Source: Ancylostoma caninum
Lineage: Eukaryota > Nematoda > Chromadorea > Rhabditida > Ancylostomatidae
DNA length: 64,000 nucleotides
Assembly: GCA_037903475.1 (NCBI GenBank)
Contig: JBAJFG010000029.1
Span: 1,013,501 to 1,077,500 of the forward strand
Direction: 5' to 3'
The notes below the pieces were generated by a model. The model worked only from the letters and a program-made list of their open reading frames with translations. It searched no databases and was not told the DNA's origin. The position numbers and the translations under genes are program-made. The stretch's first letter is position 1; each line of letters starts with the position of its first letter. Shown here piece by piece: positions 34,791 to 48,028 of the stretch.

Positions 34791-35909
34791 TTAGTCGTAG
34801 TGGCCAATATGGAGATTTAGAGCTTCTACTTTTCTCCAATCTTCTTGTTGTGCCACTGTGAATTTGTTTCTAATGAAAGGAAAGTAAAATGAAACATGGT
34901 GAACAAAGACAATAATATATAGACATTGAATAACTAGGAAGTCAGTAGTTTAAAAACCTGTTGATAAGAAGGACCATAATTGCAATGGCATGTTAACCTT
35001 CCCGTTTATTCCCGAGCTAGGTTGTGAAGATTCTCGCTGGCTTCATAGATACGAGAATTTTACCGGCGGAATTTGTCTACCCACCGGAAAAAAAAGAAAC
35101 TTTCCCATAAGCGCCAAAGCGCATGGATACTGGGATTTTTCAATCCTTGTGCGAAAGGTACTACAGAACTTATTTCTAGAAAAAACGAAAGAAACAACGC
35201 TCTTTAGATGTTATTTTAGAGAATCAAGGGATTTTCAATTTTCTATAAAATAAGGGACAAAAACTCGTTCAAAAGCCACAACAGGGCAAAGCCGCATCGC
35301 TGGCAGTACGTGGAAAATGCAAATGTTTTGAAACGACTAATAGATTCAAAGGTCTGACGTATAACTTCCATGGAAACATTTTCGTTTGCTGGCCATTTGT
35401 GTGAACAGCTGTGTCCTCGATTTCAGCGTGTTGAACTGGCAAAGCCCTGACAGTGCTTCCATCTTTTGCAGCCCTATACGATGGAAGATGATTTTCCAAA
35501 AATTACCTTAGAGTGAAACCTTCAGCCTTATCCCTGGGAAGAACATTAGTGTTTCAACTATTAAGCGATAGAAAGAAGGAAAACAATGGATGAAAATGTC
35601 CAGAACCAGTAGCGCAATAACAGCACAAAGTTGTTTTTTCCTCGTTTCCTCACTTTTCTCACTAGCCAAGCAACGCGTAACCAAGGGGACAGGCATTGAC
35701 TACTACACGCTTATGCTGGATTTTGAAATTCACTTGGACACTTAATTACCTACCTTGGCCTGCTTTTCCACACTGGTAATCAGCTCCTCTGAGTGGATAC
35801 CACGCAATAAAAGGGAACCTGAATTCAACTGCTCTCTAGTGCGCTCGAAACTGCGTGGATAATTGGCATTGTGGAAGAGGAAAACAATCCAGAAACATGG
35901 GCTGTCTAA
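34791..35909 (-). CDS. Candidate exons of an unidentified gene (3' end)
   Basis: Not recognised. There are three spliceable minus-strand pieces. 35754-35909 (52 codons, phase 0, TTCAG acceptor, AAG|GTAGGT donor) includes FERTREQLNSGSLLLRGIHS and EELITSVEKQAK. 35366-35473 reads AAKDGSTVRALPVQHAEIED, then QQTKMFPWK. 34791-34869 is a terminal exon, NKFTVAQQEDWRKVEALNLH followed by IGHYD and a stop. The last two join in phase (2/2). The first does not reach the second without another exon. A 27-nt candidate at 35507-35533 fits the second but implies a 33-nt intron. Composition is protein-like, yet no family is evident. It could be a decayed gene. Confidence 0.35.
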
Positions 35910-36433
35910 CTGAATTTCTAACTTAATTTTAGGCAGGCATTGACAAAATTAGCAACGGTTTTCGCATATGAGACTCATAAAACTCATATAAAAGTCAAAC
36001 TCATATAAGTTTTCTAATGTTTACTCAGTTTTTCCAATTTCTTTGTTGCGGTGATGCCACACTCACAGAAAATCAGATTCCTTGTGAGTATAAGTGATAT
36101 TTCTAATATTATTTATACTAGACTATTCATGCGACAATCACCCGGGCTCACTGGGAAAGCTAATCGTGATTTGGGCATCTTATACACTGCGTGTTTCTCT
36201 TAGGAAACAGACTGGACCCTCATTCAGTTTTCTCGATCTTCTGGTTTTCGATCTATATTCTCATTCTGATTCTGCTCTAAAGAATGTTCTAGATAATGTA
36301 TCGCCAATCAAGATGAATGAACAAACATAAACATGAACTTCATGCTCTGAAGCAATTATCATAGATCCTGTCTTTTTAGTCCTCCTTACCACTATAATCT
36401 ATTTCAAATGCAGAGATAGTTAAGTATTTGTGA

Positions 36434-36507
36434 TTAATTCCTGCCTTTCTTGCTGTTCTTTCCAGTCGCTGCCCTTTTCCTCTCTGGCGTCTCTTCAGCT
36501 GTATTCG
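36434..36507 (-). CDS. Candidate C-terminal exon of another gene
   Basis: After an acceptor ending TTTCATTAG at about 36508, the minus strand reads NTAEETPERKRAATGKNSKK, then GRN and a stop: a short, strongly basic, protein-like tail. An unspliced hydrophobic run (CGFLAVIAAFLANYLVSF) lies just upstream in another frame. A minus-strand open stretch at about 37404-37545 (containing PWIDAYGNAAKMCLRNG) might be a further exon of the same gene. All of this is weak. Confidence 0.25.
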
Positions 36508-39474
36508 CTAATGAAACTGACTAAATAATTCGCCAGAAACGCAGCAATAACCGCCAGAAAACCACAGGTCATTGCTATGCATTAGCCTTTCCTTACGCTT
36601 TACTCACCCTCATCCAGCGTTGGGAAAATTTCCAGAAAAAATATGAACGGGAGAAATAAAGGAGGGGGATCCTATGTCTCCCTACGTCACGCTATTTAGA
36701 TAATTATAGAGTCTGTGGGCTATGATACTGTAGCTATGAAACCGATGTACAAATCTGGCTAGCGGTATAACCAGCTCACACTCAGAACCCTTCAGCCTTC
36801 CAGGGCTTTTTATAGCTACCGTAACTCATCAACTGTTTACGGGTACGGTAACAGCAACAATGTCGTTTTAGTGCCGTTGAAAAAGAACAAAAAATGAAAT
36901 AATTGGCCTATAAATAGGAATAACTGGTTTGCAACTGAGATCATTTATAATCGGTTGCTAGGCTATAATTGTCTGCTTGTGTCACAGCTAATTAGCCGAC
37001 CAATGGCAAACATAAATCAAAGTCCAAAGATCAGAAGTGATCACTTCCGTTGAGTTCAAAATACTATAATTACTACATATAAATACTATAATTGGAAAGC
37101 AGTAGAAAGGGGGGGGGGCAAGGAGGGGTACTATTCCAGGTGAAATTGAGTGGAATTTCAGGGGAAATTGCCTCAAATCGATTAAAAACTTGCCATCGGC
37201 TAATTTTGACACCTTATTCACCATCGAGCTTGTAAAACGCAGGATTTTCCAGAAATTGAACTAATAAAATCCATTACCACCTTAGAAAAGTTCTGCACGG
37301 ACACTCATCTCTAAAACTTCGCCCCCTCCTCTGCAAGAAAGACCTTTAGGTGATGACACCCCAGGACAAGAACGGATTCACAGATGCTGATTCACCTTCA
37401 TTGAACCAACATCGGGACTGCCACGGAACCGTAAAAGCCACGTAAAAGATACGTATTGACTGGAGAGTCACTATTTCCGTTTCGCAGGCACATCTTTGCA
37501 GCATTTCCATAAGCATCGATCCATGGAAGATATGGAAATTCGTCTTATTCCGGAATATTTTTTACTGTACACGTTTCTATGACATATGATAATATTATGG
37601 ATGGAACGGCAATTAAATTAACTTCATAAATAGAGATGCGAGCAATTTTTCTTGACGGAAAATATCATCCACCAAATGCTGCATTCTGATGCCTTTGATT
37701 GAAGGATCGGCAAGAAATGAGCCTAAATCGTAGCCTCAGCCTCCCCTATGATTACTTTCATAATATATGGGTTCGCACATTGAGGGAGAAAACCGGCAAT
37801 CCATGCAACTGCGTTAAAGTTTAGCGAACAAAGAACTAAGGAACCACCTCACAATTTTGTTGGGTTCACCGTATTATTCTGCAATAGCTCTATTGAAATT
37901 TAGCCCATTGCCGACTGTGTGGCTCAGCAGTAAATCCCGCCCCTTTTCGCATGGTTAAGTCCGCGAGACCATTAACCCTAAATGATCCTGCCAGAACTCG
38001 AGAAATTGTGAAAATGCGAAGGGAGGAGCGCGGTCATCAATGGGTAAAGGAATAGTGCCTAGCCATGACATGCAAGTTGAAACTCAAGAATTTCAGGTAA
38101 AGGTGACATTAAAAAAATAGGAACTAAGGAAAAAGAAAAATAGCAACGCTGGGAGCTAAGGTGATTGTACTCCTTTACAGTTGCAGTATATCCAGAGTTG
38201 AAAAAAAAACAAAACTGAGCAGAGAGGATGAACCAAAATTCCATCTTTTCTTTCCTTCCTTTAAAGTCCATCAAACTTATAGTGATTCATGTTTATTAAT
38301 CTATTTATTTATCTAGTTACTTATTTAACATCTAAAGTTGGTGCGCCATACATTACAGTGAATTCATAAACACTGTTAAATACATAATGCGTAAAGCTTC
38401 AGATTGGCTGGACATAGTGATGGATCTCGAAATTGTTGAATTTCAAATTGCTTGGACAGGAGCACTCACTTCCTTTTTTTTTAAATATATTTGAGTGGAG
38501 AGCATCATTCATGGAGCAAATAACGTGGATAGATTATCACTCATAGCAGTGAGCACCAAATATTCTTGATAGGGGCAGAATGTGCTTTGTATGAAAAGAA
38601 AGTGTCAGATATACCCACACTTGCCAGCCACGTGAATGGAATAATGAACTTAAAATGAAATAAGAACTCGTTTAGATAAAGCATGAAGCACAACAGCGAG
38701 ACTGAAATCAAGCCGCGGAGATGGGGGAGGGGACAGAAGGTGGAAAAAACTCTATTCTCTAGTTTTTCTCTCAACTAGTGAATTTTATGGTTCAGATTCA
38801 TAGATCTTCAGAAATTCTGCAGTAGATAGATAACCGTCATCACAAGTTCGCTAATTTTTTCGCTTTGAAATTCTCATATTTTGAAGTTCTCACAAACCTT
38901 CCTTTTTTGGAAAATCAACTTGTGAGTTCTGATTTTTTGGGAACACTTCTGCCCATCAGCGAGCCTCAGTTTTTATTGCAGAAGAGATGAAAGCAAGCAT
39001 TCTGAGTGGAAAAAATTGCTACAATTTCAAAATCTCTTCGAAAGACGGCAATTTCAAAAGGCACGAAAGGGGAAATCGATCATAATGCGACCGTGAATGA
39101 TAAGCGCTATCTCGAAAAACATGGAAAGGCTTCGTTTGCTTTGCGAAACACGCTCGAATTGGGGCTTCCGGGCCGACGGCGGCTCGTCGTCCTTGCCGCG
39201 GCGGCGACTCGCTAAAAAGCTGGATAATGACGGTTCTGCCGGGCCGAAAGTGCACGTGTAATCAAGTTTTGGAGCATAATTCGCACATATGACCAGTTCG
39301 CCTCTGCAATTACTATCTGCGTGAAAAACATCTCCAGCAGAGATTATTCTGGAAAATATCCCAGCAAAAAGATGCTGACATTGCCGAAAATCACGCTTAG
39401 TGGAATCCATGGATGTTCCAGGGGATGTTATCCCTCACACATCCAAATGAGAGAATTTTTCAGATAAAAAAATA
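36508..39474. other. Stretch without a confirmed gene
   Basis: Apart from the open stretch noted at 37404-37545, it contains a G-run near 37107-37115 and AT-rich filler. The antiparallel frames at 39006-39410 over a GC-rich segment (TATCTCGAAAAACATGGAAA) look repeat-derived. Confidence 0.35.
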
Positions 39475-40523
39475 GCTCACAAGGGAAGTGCAAGAGGCCA
39501 TATTCGAAAATCGGGATGAAACCTATCTGGCTTGAATCTTTGTTGGAGAGGGTGTTGCAGTATATATTTTGTTACTGCCCTCGGCTTCAAAAAACAAAAA
39601 TCCCACCACAGTACTATATGCGTTGCAGCACTAGTCCGTCAGCGACGAGGTGGCCGAGTGGAGAGGATGCGGACTGATAGGCAGGAGGTCGAGGGTTTGG
39701 ATCCCGTCATTGACACTCGTTTTGCATTTTTGTTTTTTATTCCTCCTATGTTATTGAAATCAATTTTGGAGGGCTAGAAGACAACACTTGTCTTTACTGA
39801 CGTACTAGCTATAGAATAACTACTATGCTATGAACGTAGTTTAGTGATCGTACAGCTTTCCCTCGAGTCGCTAGAAAATTGTAAAATTTTCATTCAAAAC
39901 AAAAAAAGGATGGTCAATGAGAAAGCATTTACTGGCAGCAACGGTGCACACAGACAATGAAGTGTTCAAAGCAAAAGCGGTGAGAACAATACGCGCAGAC
40001 AATGATCACGAGTTGCACAGTTGCCATCACCCGGACCAAACCGAGCCAACAAAAGGGCCACGACGCGTGAAGGTTCGAACATTATGAACCGAGTGGGAAA
40101 GATTTTGAGTTACAGTCGTGAAAAGTGACTGCTACTTTATAGCTAATCGAGGGAGAAAAGCAGGTTTTATATAACGTAGTTATTCCGTGCCTAGTGCGTC
40201 AGTAAGGATAAGTATTATCTTCTAACCTTTTAAATTTGATTTCAACAACACAGGGGGAATAAAAAAATGAGAGAGCAAAACAGGTAGGTGCGCATGACGG
40301 GGTTCAAACTCTCGAGCTGACAGTGCAGCATCCTCCCCACTCGGCCACATCGTCGCTGACGGACGAGTGCTGCAGCGCATATGGTACTGTGGTGGGATTT
40401 TTGTTTTTTGGAATCGAGGGCAATAATGAAATATATACTGTAACACCCTCTCCAACAAAGATTCAAGCCAGATAGGTTTCATTCCGATTTGCGAGTCTGG
40501 CCTGTTGCACTTCCCTTGTCAGC
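39475..40523. repeat. Large inverted duplication with tRNA-like promoter in each arm
   Basis: Arms of about 350 bp at 39475-39830 and 40171-40523 are reverse complements. Shared blocks include AAGGGAAGTGCAA, CTTGAATCTTTGTTGGAGAG, AAAACAAAAATCCCACCACA and TACTGACG. Each arm holds a tRNA-like unit: A box TGGCCGAGTGG with B box GGGTTTGGATCCC at about 39640-39715, and the same inverted at about 40295-40365. The T-stem and acceptor stems pair poorly, so these are not functional tRNAs. A non-repeated spacer of about 340 bp lies between the arms. Probably two SINE-like copies inserted head to head, or an inverted duplication. Confidence 0.75.
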
Positions 40524-40862
40524 CACACAGTTCCAGAAAAATGGGCGTTGCTACTGTCGTACGATTGGCCCGTCGTTCAAAAGCCCTTTCATGCTGAAAA
40601 TTGAGTGGAATGGAAAAATCTACGTAAACGTTAGAAATCACAATTGAACAAATCGTAGAGCAGATACAACGCCCCTAACCTCTTCCTCCCATACTGTATC
40701 TCACACCAAGTTAAAATGAAGCGCTAGGGAAAACTTGAATGAAAATGAATAATGAATCTGAATAATAACTATTTACTTTATTTTATTTATTTATTACACT
40801 GATCATAACTCTATACTTATAACACTATGAAACCAATTGTTCCCGTAGATAAGACTAAACAA

Positions 40863-41131
40863 CAGTGGCGGACGCAGAAAGTGGGCGGGAGGAGGGGGCG
40901 TGGGAAAAAATGGGGTCTCCGCCATTTTGGGGACCCGGACGGAAAATAAAATCAACAAAAATATTAATTATAATAATAATAAATAATGAAAATTGTATTA
41001 AAAATAATAATAGAAATAAACAATTAAAAATAAACTAATACAAGATTTTTATTTGTATTGTAAAGTAATTCTGAAAATTTGGCGACCCATTCTCGGGGAC
41101 ACCCCTGCCCCCCCCCCTGTGTCCGCAACTG
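40863..41131 (+). mobile_element. hAT-like MITE, copy 3, with target-site duplication
   Basis: CAGTGGCGGACGCA at the left, GTGTCCGCAACTG at the right. It is flanked by CTAAACAA (40855-40862) and CTAAACGA (41132-41139), an 8-bp duplication with one mismatch. The interior is collinear with copy 1 at 21538. Confidence 0.9.
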
Positions 41132-41139
41132 CTAAACGA

Positions 41140-44100
41140 TAATATAATGAGCAAACAATAATAGCAGCAATAAATAGTAATTAATATAATAGTAACATAA
41201 GAGCCCACAAATTTACAAAGACTATTGATTAAAAGGAATAATGGTGATGTACGAATAGGAACTAGCAAGGAGAATTTTCCTGGGAAAACTCGTCCACATT
41301 GAGCAAATGGGAAGGTCATAATCTTTCCAGAAACCAGGGGCAGTCACACCCGTAAAGCTTTTGGGGAAAATGGGCATCAAGGCGGCAAGAACTTTGCGGG
41401 CGGAAGTATTTCAAAGTAACTTAAAACCTTAAGTAACTAAAGACAACTTTTTTAAAAATAGTAATAAGAAGGAAACGTAGAACACAAGCCAATATCCTCA
41501 AATTTACGCCACACTACAGAATAATTTCAGAAGATTTTAAAACGCATTCTGGATAGGGGATGGGCGTGAGAGGAGGAGCTACTACTGGTCGTTAGGACTC
41601 AAGGGGAACTAAATTCCACGCAGGTAGCAAGCACCTATCACCAGAAATGGTTCTGCATATCAATGAATATGTAAAAACTACCGTACCGTAGTTACTAGTG
41701 TAAAACCTACTGTGATTACTGCGGAGAGCCGGAGCAATGTGGTGTGACGACAAAGTTATCAGCTCGACGAGTTGACTGACGAATCGCTTTTAGGCGATTA
41801 TGCAGCTATGCAAATAGACGCATCACTTTATATGGTGCTACAAAAAACCACAGCGTCACTCTTTTATCTCATTGTTCAACGGCTTTAGCAATGGAATTAG
41901 AGAATTCATCGCTGTGGGGGAGGGGGCTCGCTCCTGTCTACATTCGCGTTTTCAAATATATCGGTAGGGGAGATGGAAATTTCTCTGGGACTAGAGGGGG
42001 AAGGGGAATAGCGGTAAAGGTACCACCAAAAGTACCAAAAGGATGTCCAGCGGCATCCTTTTATCATGCTCCAAATGTGTTGGATCGTGTGGAAAAACTG
42101 GTATGGCTATGCGTTCAAGAGCCGCGACCATTATTGAGATTACCCAGGGTAAACGTGTTGACAACCTCAAATTTACCCATCGTTTACATCGGCGTCAATG
42201 CGCCTACCCTGGGTAATCTCAATGGAGCATCCAGTCCTGAAACCTCTTCTATCCCTCCTCCTTCCCCACAACCCACGTCAGTTAGTCCACTTCGCCTCCA
42301 TTTTGTGCCCGTCGCCAAAAAAAAAACAAGCCGAAGATGTCTCAATAGCAGAAGAGACACAATGCAAAGAGTATGTTATAACGCAACTTCAACTGCTCCA
42401 ATCCATGAATATTCAGGATCCTGAGAAACCAGAGTCGACATAGTGCAGGCCATAACTAAAGCTTCCTAAGCGCTTCGACATAAGAGACGTTTTTTTCGCA
42501 TTCGCACGATCCGTAATCGTACAATCCAATCTAACCGCATTCGGTCAATACGATTTTTTCGGCTCAAAATGCTGCCTGTATCCGATTTGGGAAATATCGC
42601 ACAATACGAAAAAAACCATTATACGTTTTTTTTTCTTCGTAGAAAAAAGCCCTATTCGATTGGATACAATTATCTGGCTTCAGTAGTGCGGTATAAAAAG
42701 CTCACAATATCCAGCAACCATCCGAGATGGTAGTGGATTCCTAGGTAGGCCTAGTAATGTCATCATTAGGAGTTAAGGACAAAGAGAAATCAAGGATTTT
42801 GCATCTCTCACATTAAGTTTTTTCTCTCAAATAGTCTATTTCCAGCGGAATCTGGTGGATTTCTACTGAACAGTGACGAATAGTCGTAGGATTTGCCTTA
42901 TTACGTACGTAGAATAACATTTTGCCAACTCTTTAACAGAAATTTTCTTAGTTTCTTGAATTCCGAGAATCAATTTCGGCTTGGCATGAGTCACCAGGAC
43001 TTCCCATTCTTTGCGACTGCAGACTATGATGACTATGATCTATGGCCGAGACAGTTTTCACAACAATATGAATGGCAATAATAAAAATTGTTAGCTTAAG
43101 GGAAATGACAAAGTGGAAAACATCAACTCGAGAGGAAATGAAACAAAAACAAGCGAAGGAAAAAAAATAAGAAAACAAATCCAAGCAGAAGGCGGAAAAG
43201 GCTCACAAGAACAAAAAAAAGGAAAGGCGCAGCGGATATTAAACCTGAGTAGGCCAGAGAGAAGGTCCTCAAATCTTCAAATAAACTCGCTCAAAAAAAG
43301 TCTGTTGTCACGCTTATGCGCGGAAGTAATCATGTTCTAGAAGCACCATCTGATTCAAGTTCTTGCTTTTGTCCTGTAGTTCCTACAAGTTGCGTTCTTT
43401 TCGTTCCATCTATTATAAATTTATTACAAGGCCAAAGAGCCTAATTCACTCGAATCCGATAATAAAAATCAATTAACGGTAAAATTTGACTAGGAAGATT
43501 GGACACTACACATTTCCTTATCCCTACTTAAGAAACCAAAAAAGAACAACTCATTTCCGCCATCCCTGCCTGCAAAACCGCCCTTTGAAGTTTTATAGAC
43601 AGGAATGAATGGAGAGTTCATTAAAGAAAGAGAAAAAACTTCATCTAAGGGCATGGACAAAGAAGAGGGGAAAGGGGGAGGGGTGATACGGAATGGCACC
43701 GCTTGTCGGGGATATCATTTTTAATTTCTTTTGCAACGCATTTTTTAAGCTTTAGAGAGGTATACGGTAGCTATAGTAATCGCAGAATATGCATGGTAGG
43801 TTTTCTGATGAAGGAGGATGAAAAACAGCGAGCTGTGACTATTTCGAGTAGAACTTGGTTCGGAAACTAGTTTAAAAATTGCCTCTAATTTGAGCAAAAT
43901 CTACCGGGAAAGTGCCAGTTCTCTTTCTATAGCGAAAACTCGTGGAATTCAACCAGCAGTAAGGATAGAGGTGGAACTTCTGCAAGAATACCATGAGCAA
44001 GGAAGTATAAATGACACGTCTGCGACCTTGCCAGGAACAGTGCCATGAGCAATTAGGTCAGAAGTACTAAAAACATCTGAGGACGTCTAATGCATTTTCC

Positions 44101-46310
44101 GGTGAGGTGATCTTTGGGATATGAAGAGGAGAGATAAAAAAGAAGGGGATAAGAGCAGGAGGAACGAAAGAAAGAGGAGAAAGAGTAAAAGATTTGGAGA
44201 AAGATAAGTAAGAACAAGAGGAATAAGAGCAGGAGAAACAAGAAAAAGAGGAAATAAGAGGAGTCGAATTAGATGGAGTGAAAACCTTTTTCTAGGGATT
44301 TCCATGCCCTTACAAGGAAAAAGAGGCACATTTTCTGGATACCCTCTATAAAGAGAGGGAATCAACTGTTGAAATATAACGGCAACGTAGAAAGAAAGAG
44401 CAAAATCAGTGGTGACTGCAAAGCCGGTTAGCCCTTAACGAACGGCGATTGAAAAACGACGGAAACTTCCAGAAAAACGCCGTGAAAAAGTGGAAGGAGA
44501 CTGAAAACCGCCGGCTTCGACGGCTTCGTCTCCCCGCGATTCGAATCGATCGGGTCGTGTCGTACGGCTCGAAGCCAAAAGTTCACGACATCCTTAGATG
44601 ATCAGGATGATGGCAATCGCACCGATCTGACTGCGATCGGATTGATCGCGCTACCGTAATCGTGACCTATGGACAACTAGTACGTATAGCTAGAAATGCA
44701 TGGAAGTCAATCACCTGGAACACGTGCAAGTTACCTAGGTTGCTAAGCAAATCAGCTGCTATTGTTTATGATGCCGTCGTTCACGTTCAAAGATGAAAGT
44801 CGCATGACATTAATGAGTTTCATGGGGAAACGTGCTACTTGTCGCTTAGCAGAAAGCAGAAAAGCAGCGTAGCAATGCAAAAACATGAAAAATCCCTTTT
44901 TCACCTTGATACAAAGCCGCAACGAGGTCAATGGAACGTTCCAGAAAGCCAGGCGTTCATGCAGAAGGAGGTGAAGTGATCGCCGTGAGTGGAGAAAAAC
45001 CCCAGACGTGGAGAATTATGAGAGAATAGAGTGATTTGTCGTCGGACAATGCAATTTCGCAGACGTAAGGAACAAAGAGCGCCGCCCCTTCGAATTCTGC
45101 AGAATTCTTAATGGAATAGCTGTAGGAGATCCAGAAAAACAGCTCTGCACGAGAGGAAAACGAGGTGTCTGCAGCTGCACAACTGCTACAAAAATCACGG
45201 TAATCCTTGGTGGAAACACGGAAATATTTACCGATCAGCTCACGCGAGACCGTCACAAACCTATGTACTCACGGGATTTAGCATTTCGGACCAACCACGA
45301 ACTCTTTGATTTAAAAAAAAAGATTTAAAAATGGATGTGAAAACGGATGGGGGCGGGGCCTATTGGCAGTGCCTCAGATCACCTTCGTTTACTAGGTTTT
45401 TATGTGATTACATGAGATACGTTCCCCACCTGCGCTGCGGCGGCCGCGAGGAGCTAGAGCATAGACAGGAGGGGTGGTGGGTGGAGGCAGTACAGGGACC
45501 CGTTAATAATCAGAGACGCAGAGAGCGAGAGGACTCTCGGTGCGCGGCAAGCTCTGGCCGTGGTTGGGGAACGTATCTCGTGCAACCTTTTTATGTAGTT
45601 GAATTCCTTAAGAGACGCTGATCACAACGGTACACGCTTTTCCCCGTGAGAATGTCAGAAAATCCGTTTTTGAGCCTTTAATTTTTGTCAGAAAATGTGG
45701 GCGGGGCTTCCAAGCAATGTTGGATATCTGCCACTTATGTCTCTGTGCAGGCTGCACTCCTCTGACTTGTTCGAATTGTTTTATGTCATCAATCAATAAC
45801 TGCATGGCAGCATCCAGTCCTTATCGATCGATGGCTTCCAAACATGTCGAACATGTTGAAAGAGTACGACCGAAGTGAAACTGGAGCCCCCCCCCCCATA
45901 GCTAACCTAAAATAAAGGGCTCAAATACTGGCATTTAGGTACTAATACATAAAATAATGTATGCCATTCTGATCAGCGAATAGTGGCGATTCCAATCATA
46001 TAAAAATCTCTGAGAAGTGCTGAATCTCTACGCACGTCGCGATAGAATGAATGGACCGGCCCAGGGTAGGGGTAGGATGACTATGTAGTCGAATGTGATC
46101 TACGCATTTAGTTAATTTGTCCCGGAAACACGCTCCCTCGCAGATCGGATGGATTACTCGACGCACAACTTCCTTGACTAAAACAACTTCCGTTACAGTA
46201 ACGGATTAGTTGTTTCAGCAGCTATACCCACTAGATATACTCAGCACGACTGCTAGCGATCACAACCTTGCCGTGACTATTTTCATAAGTGAGCACTCCT
46301 ACTGGTGTAG
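41140..46310. other. Repeat-rich region, no supportable gene
   Basis: The plus-strand frame 41891-42424 (177 codons) crosses a palindromic repeat and is judged spurious. Purine-rich runs lie at about 44100-44250 and a C-run at 45890-45898. The segment 44420-44650 is locally GC-rich (GGCTTCGACGGCTTCGTC) without a coding signal. Confidence 0.4.
42128..42225. repeat. Palindromic TACCC-type element, copy 2
   Basis: CCATTATTGAGATTACCCAG/GGTAAAC is inverted as CCTACCCTGGGTAATCTCAA/TGG. It is the same family as 23540-23690, with the arms shortened to about 25 bp around a spacer of about 45 bp. Confidence 0.7.
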
Positions 46311-46322
46311 TAAATAAACAAA

Positions 46323-46369
<47 letters not shown>

Positions 46370-46371
46370 AT
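46311..46371. repeat. (AAAT)n microsatellite
   Basis: About 60 bp of period-4 AAAT/TAAA repeat, nearly uninterrupted. It could be a fossil retroposon tail or a simple repeat. Confidence 0.95.
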
Positions 46372-46991
46372 ATACGTTGCGTAGAATAACAGCATATCTA
46401 TAACGTACCGATTTGTTTTTTTTTTTCGGAGAAATACGAATGTATATTCGCTAGCTGATTGCTTTATGATATTAAGCACATAAGTTGTTATGTATGGGTG
46501 AATGAATATCCGTCACGTTTAACCAGCCGGATAAAGTTCAATGGATACGAGCCCAGGATTTCCATGAACCATGAAACTTGACACCTTAACTTGTGGTGGT
46601 AGAGCAAGAACCCTCCAGAACAAGAACATATTTAACCTCAACCACTGTAGGTAGAACTAACCAACAGCGTATGTGGCATGATCATGCTAGCCTTCACTTT
46701 ACCAGTGTCTTATTTATAGGTGGTATTGGAAGCTTGCATGGGTATGCTTCTCATGCTTCTTCGCTTATTTGCTTTTCATTCAATGTGATATTGCCCATGT
46801 GCTCATAAGAATGCCGCAGACACAAACTTCTACACATTTTTCTACATTTAAGGCAGTGTTTCATCACAGAAACGATTTCCTTATCCTAACGTCAGAAGAC
46901 TTCCCTGTTGATGCTAATTACAGCGGTATACACACATGTGTCCTCATGAAAACGCCGAAGGACCATTTTCTTATGAGTTTCTTTTCGGAGA

Positions 46992-47128
46992 GTGCGTGAT
47001 GCCCATTGCGACAGCTACCACACGGAGTTGCACCCTCGACGCTTTAAAACGTCCCAGTGATCGATGTGAACGCCGCAGTAGCATGGTGCAACTCCGCAAC
47101 TCCTTGTGGTGGCTGTCGCAATGCGCAC
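46992..47128. repeat. Foldback hairpin, about 137 bp
   Basis: The left arm contains CATTGCGACAGCTACCACAC and GGAGTTGCACC. The right arm contains GGTGCAACTCCG and TGTGGTGGCTGTCGCAATG. The pairing is imperfect but extensive, around a spacer near 47040-47080. The open frames over it follow from the repeat. Confidence 0.75.
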
Positions 47129-48028
47129 TTTGACCTCTCATACAAGGAGTTGTTCAAAAAAGAGTTTTTCAGCGTTTTTGTGGGGAAAATGTATAATTTT
47201 GGGATCAGCGCTGCTCACAGATTTTCTGATGTTAAAATCTCGAAATCGGTTCTGAAGTGAGACCCTTCAAATTCTCACAAAAATGATAATTCTCAATCCC
47301 TGTAATTGAACAATTCACACGTTTCTAGGAATGGTCGCGTACGTTTTTCACATTTGCTTCAAAGAGCCATGTGATTATAGCGCAATTACACGAAAAAAGG
47401 GAAGAAAAAGCTTCACCGCATCACATGGTGACGAACTTCCGCCTGGTCATGTGATTGTTAATGTTAAATGTTCAGCAGGAGGGGACAATTGAGATTTTAT
47501 GTAATAAATGTGCTTTCAGAAAAATAATGTGAGCCACGAAAATTCGACAGCTAGCATTTTTATATTGATTCCTACCCTCATTCACTTGATAAATATTCAT
47601 TTATTTCCGCTTCCTATTCAACCAAAATGATAGCAGCTCGCTCGTGGATAGACTTTAGAATACTCAGGATGTTCTTCCCATTCACATGAACAACGACAGT
47701 AAACAACACAAGCTGTGGAAATTTTGCACAACATTTTAAACATATTACTAGAAGTGATGCTCCCGCAGTTTTGCCGGAAATAGTTTCTGGGAGAAATCCC
47801 CGGAATTCGTACAAGCTGTGCCCGAATGAGCTGTTTTTCTGCTCGAACCATTTTTCCACGCAAAAGAATACAGAGGGAACGTAGAATATCGGTCGTTTCC
47901 TATCTATTCCTCACCCCTTCTCTCTCTCTCCCCCCCCCCCCGCGCAACCATGATCACAAATCCCCCTTAATTACAAAAACTTAAAAGCGGTCACGCATAT
48001 GTGTGTGCTGAACTGAAGCCTTATATAT

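Noticed and set aside
35508..35696. Hydrophobic minus-strand frame resembling a GPCR helix
   Set aside because: Pyrimidine-rich DNA gives hydrophobic codons by chance. There are no conserved receptor residues and it conflicts in phase with the neighbouring candidate exons.
39640..39715. tRNA gene (Ser/Leu-like) at 39.6 kb
   Set aside because: A and B boxes are present but acceptor, anticodon and T stems do not pair well, and the unit is part of an inverted repeat.
41891..42424. 177-codon plus-strand open frame
   Set aside because: It reads across the palindromic TACCC element at 42128-42225, has Pro-rich low-complexity composition and shows no domain. Its length is explained by the repeat.
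45331..45621. 96-codon plus-strand frame
   Set aside because: Arg/Gly/Glu-rich from GC-rich purine DNA. No splice or domain support.
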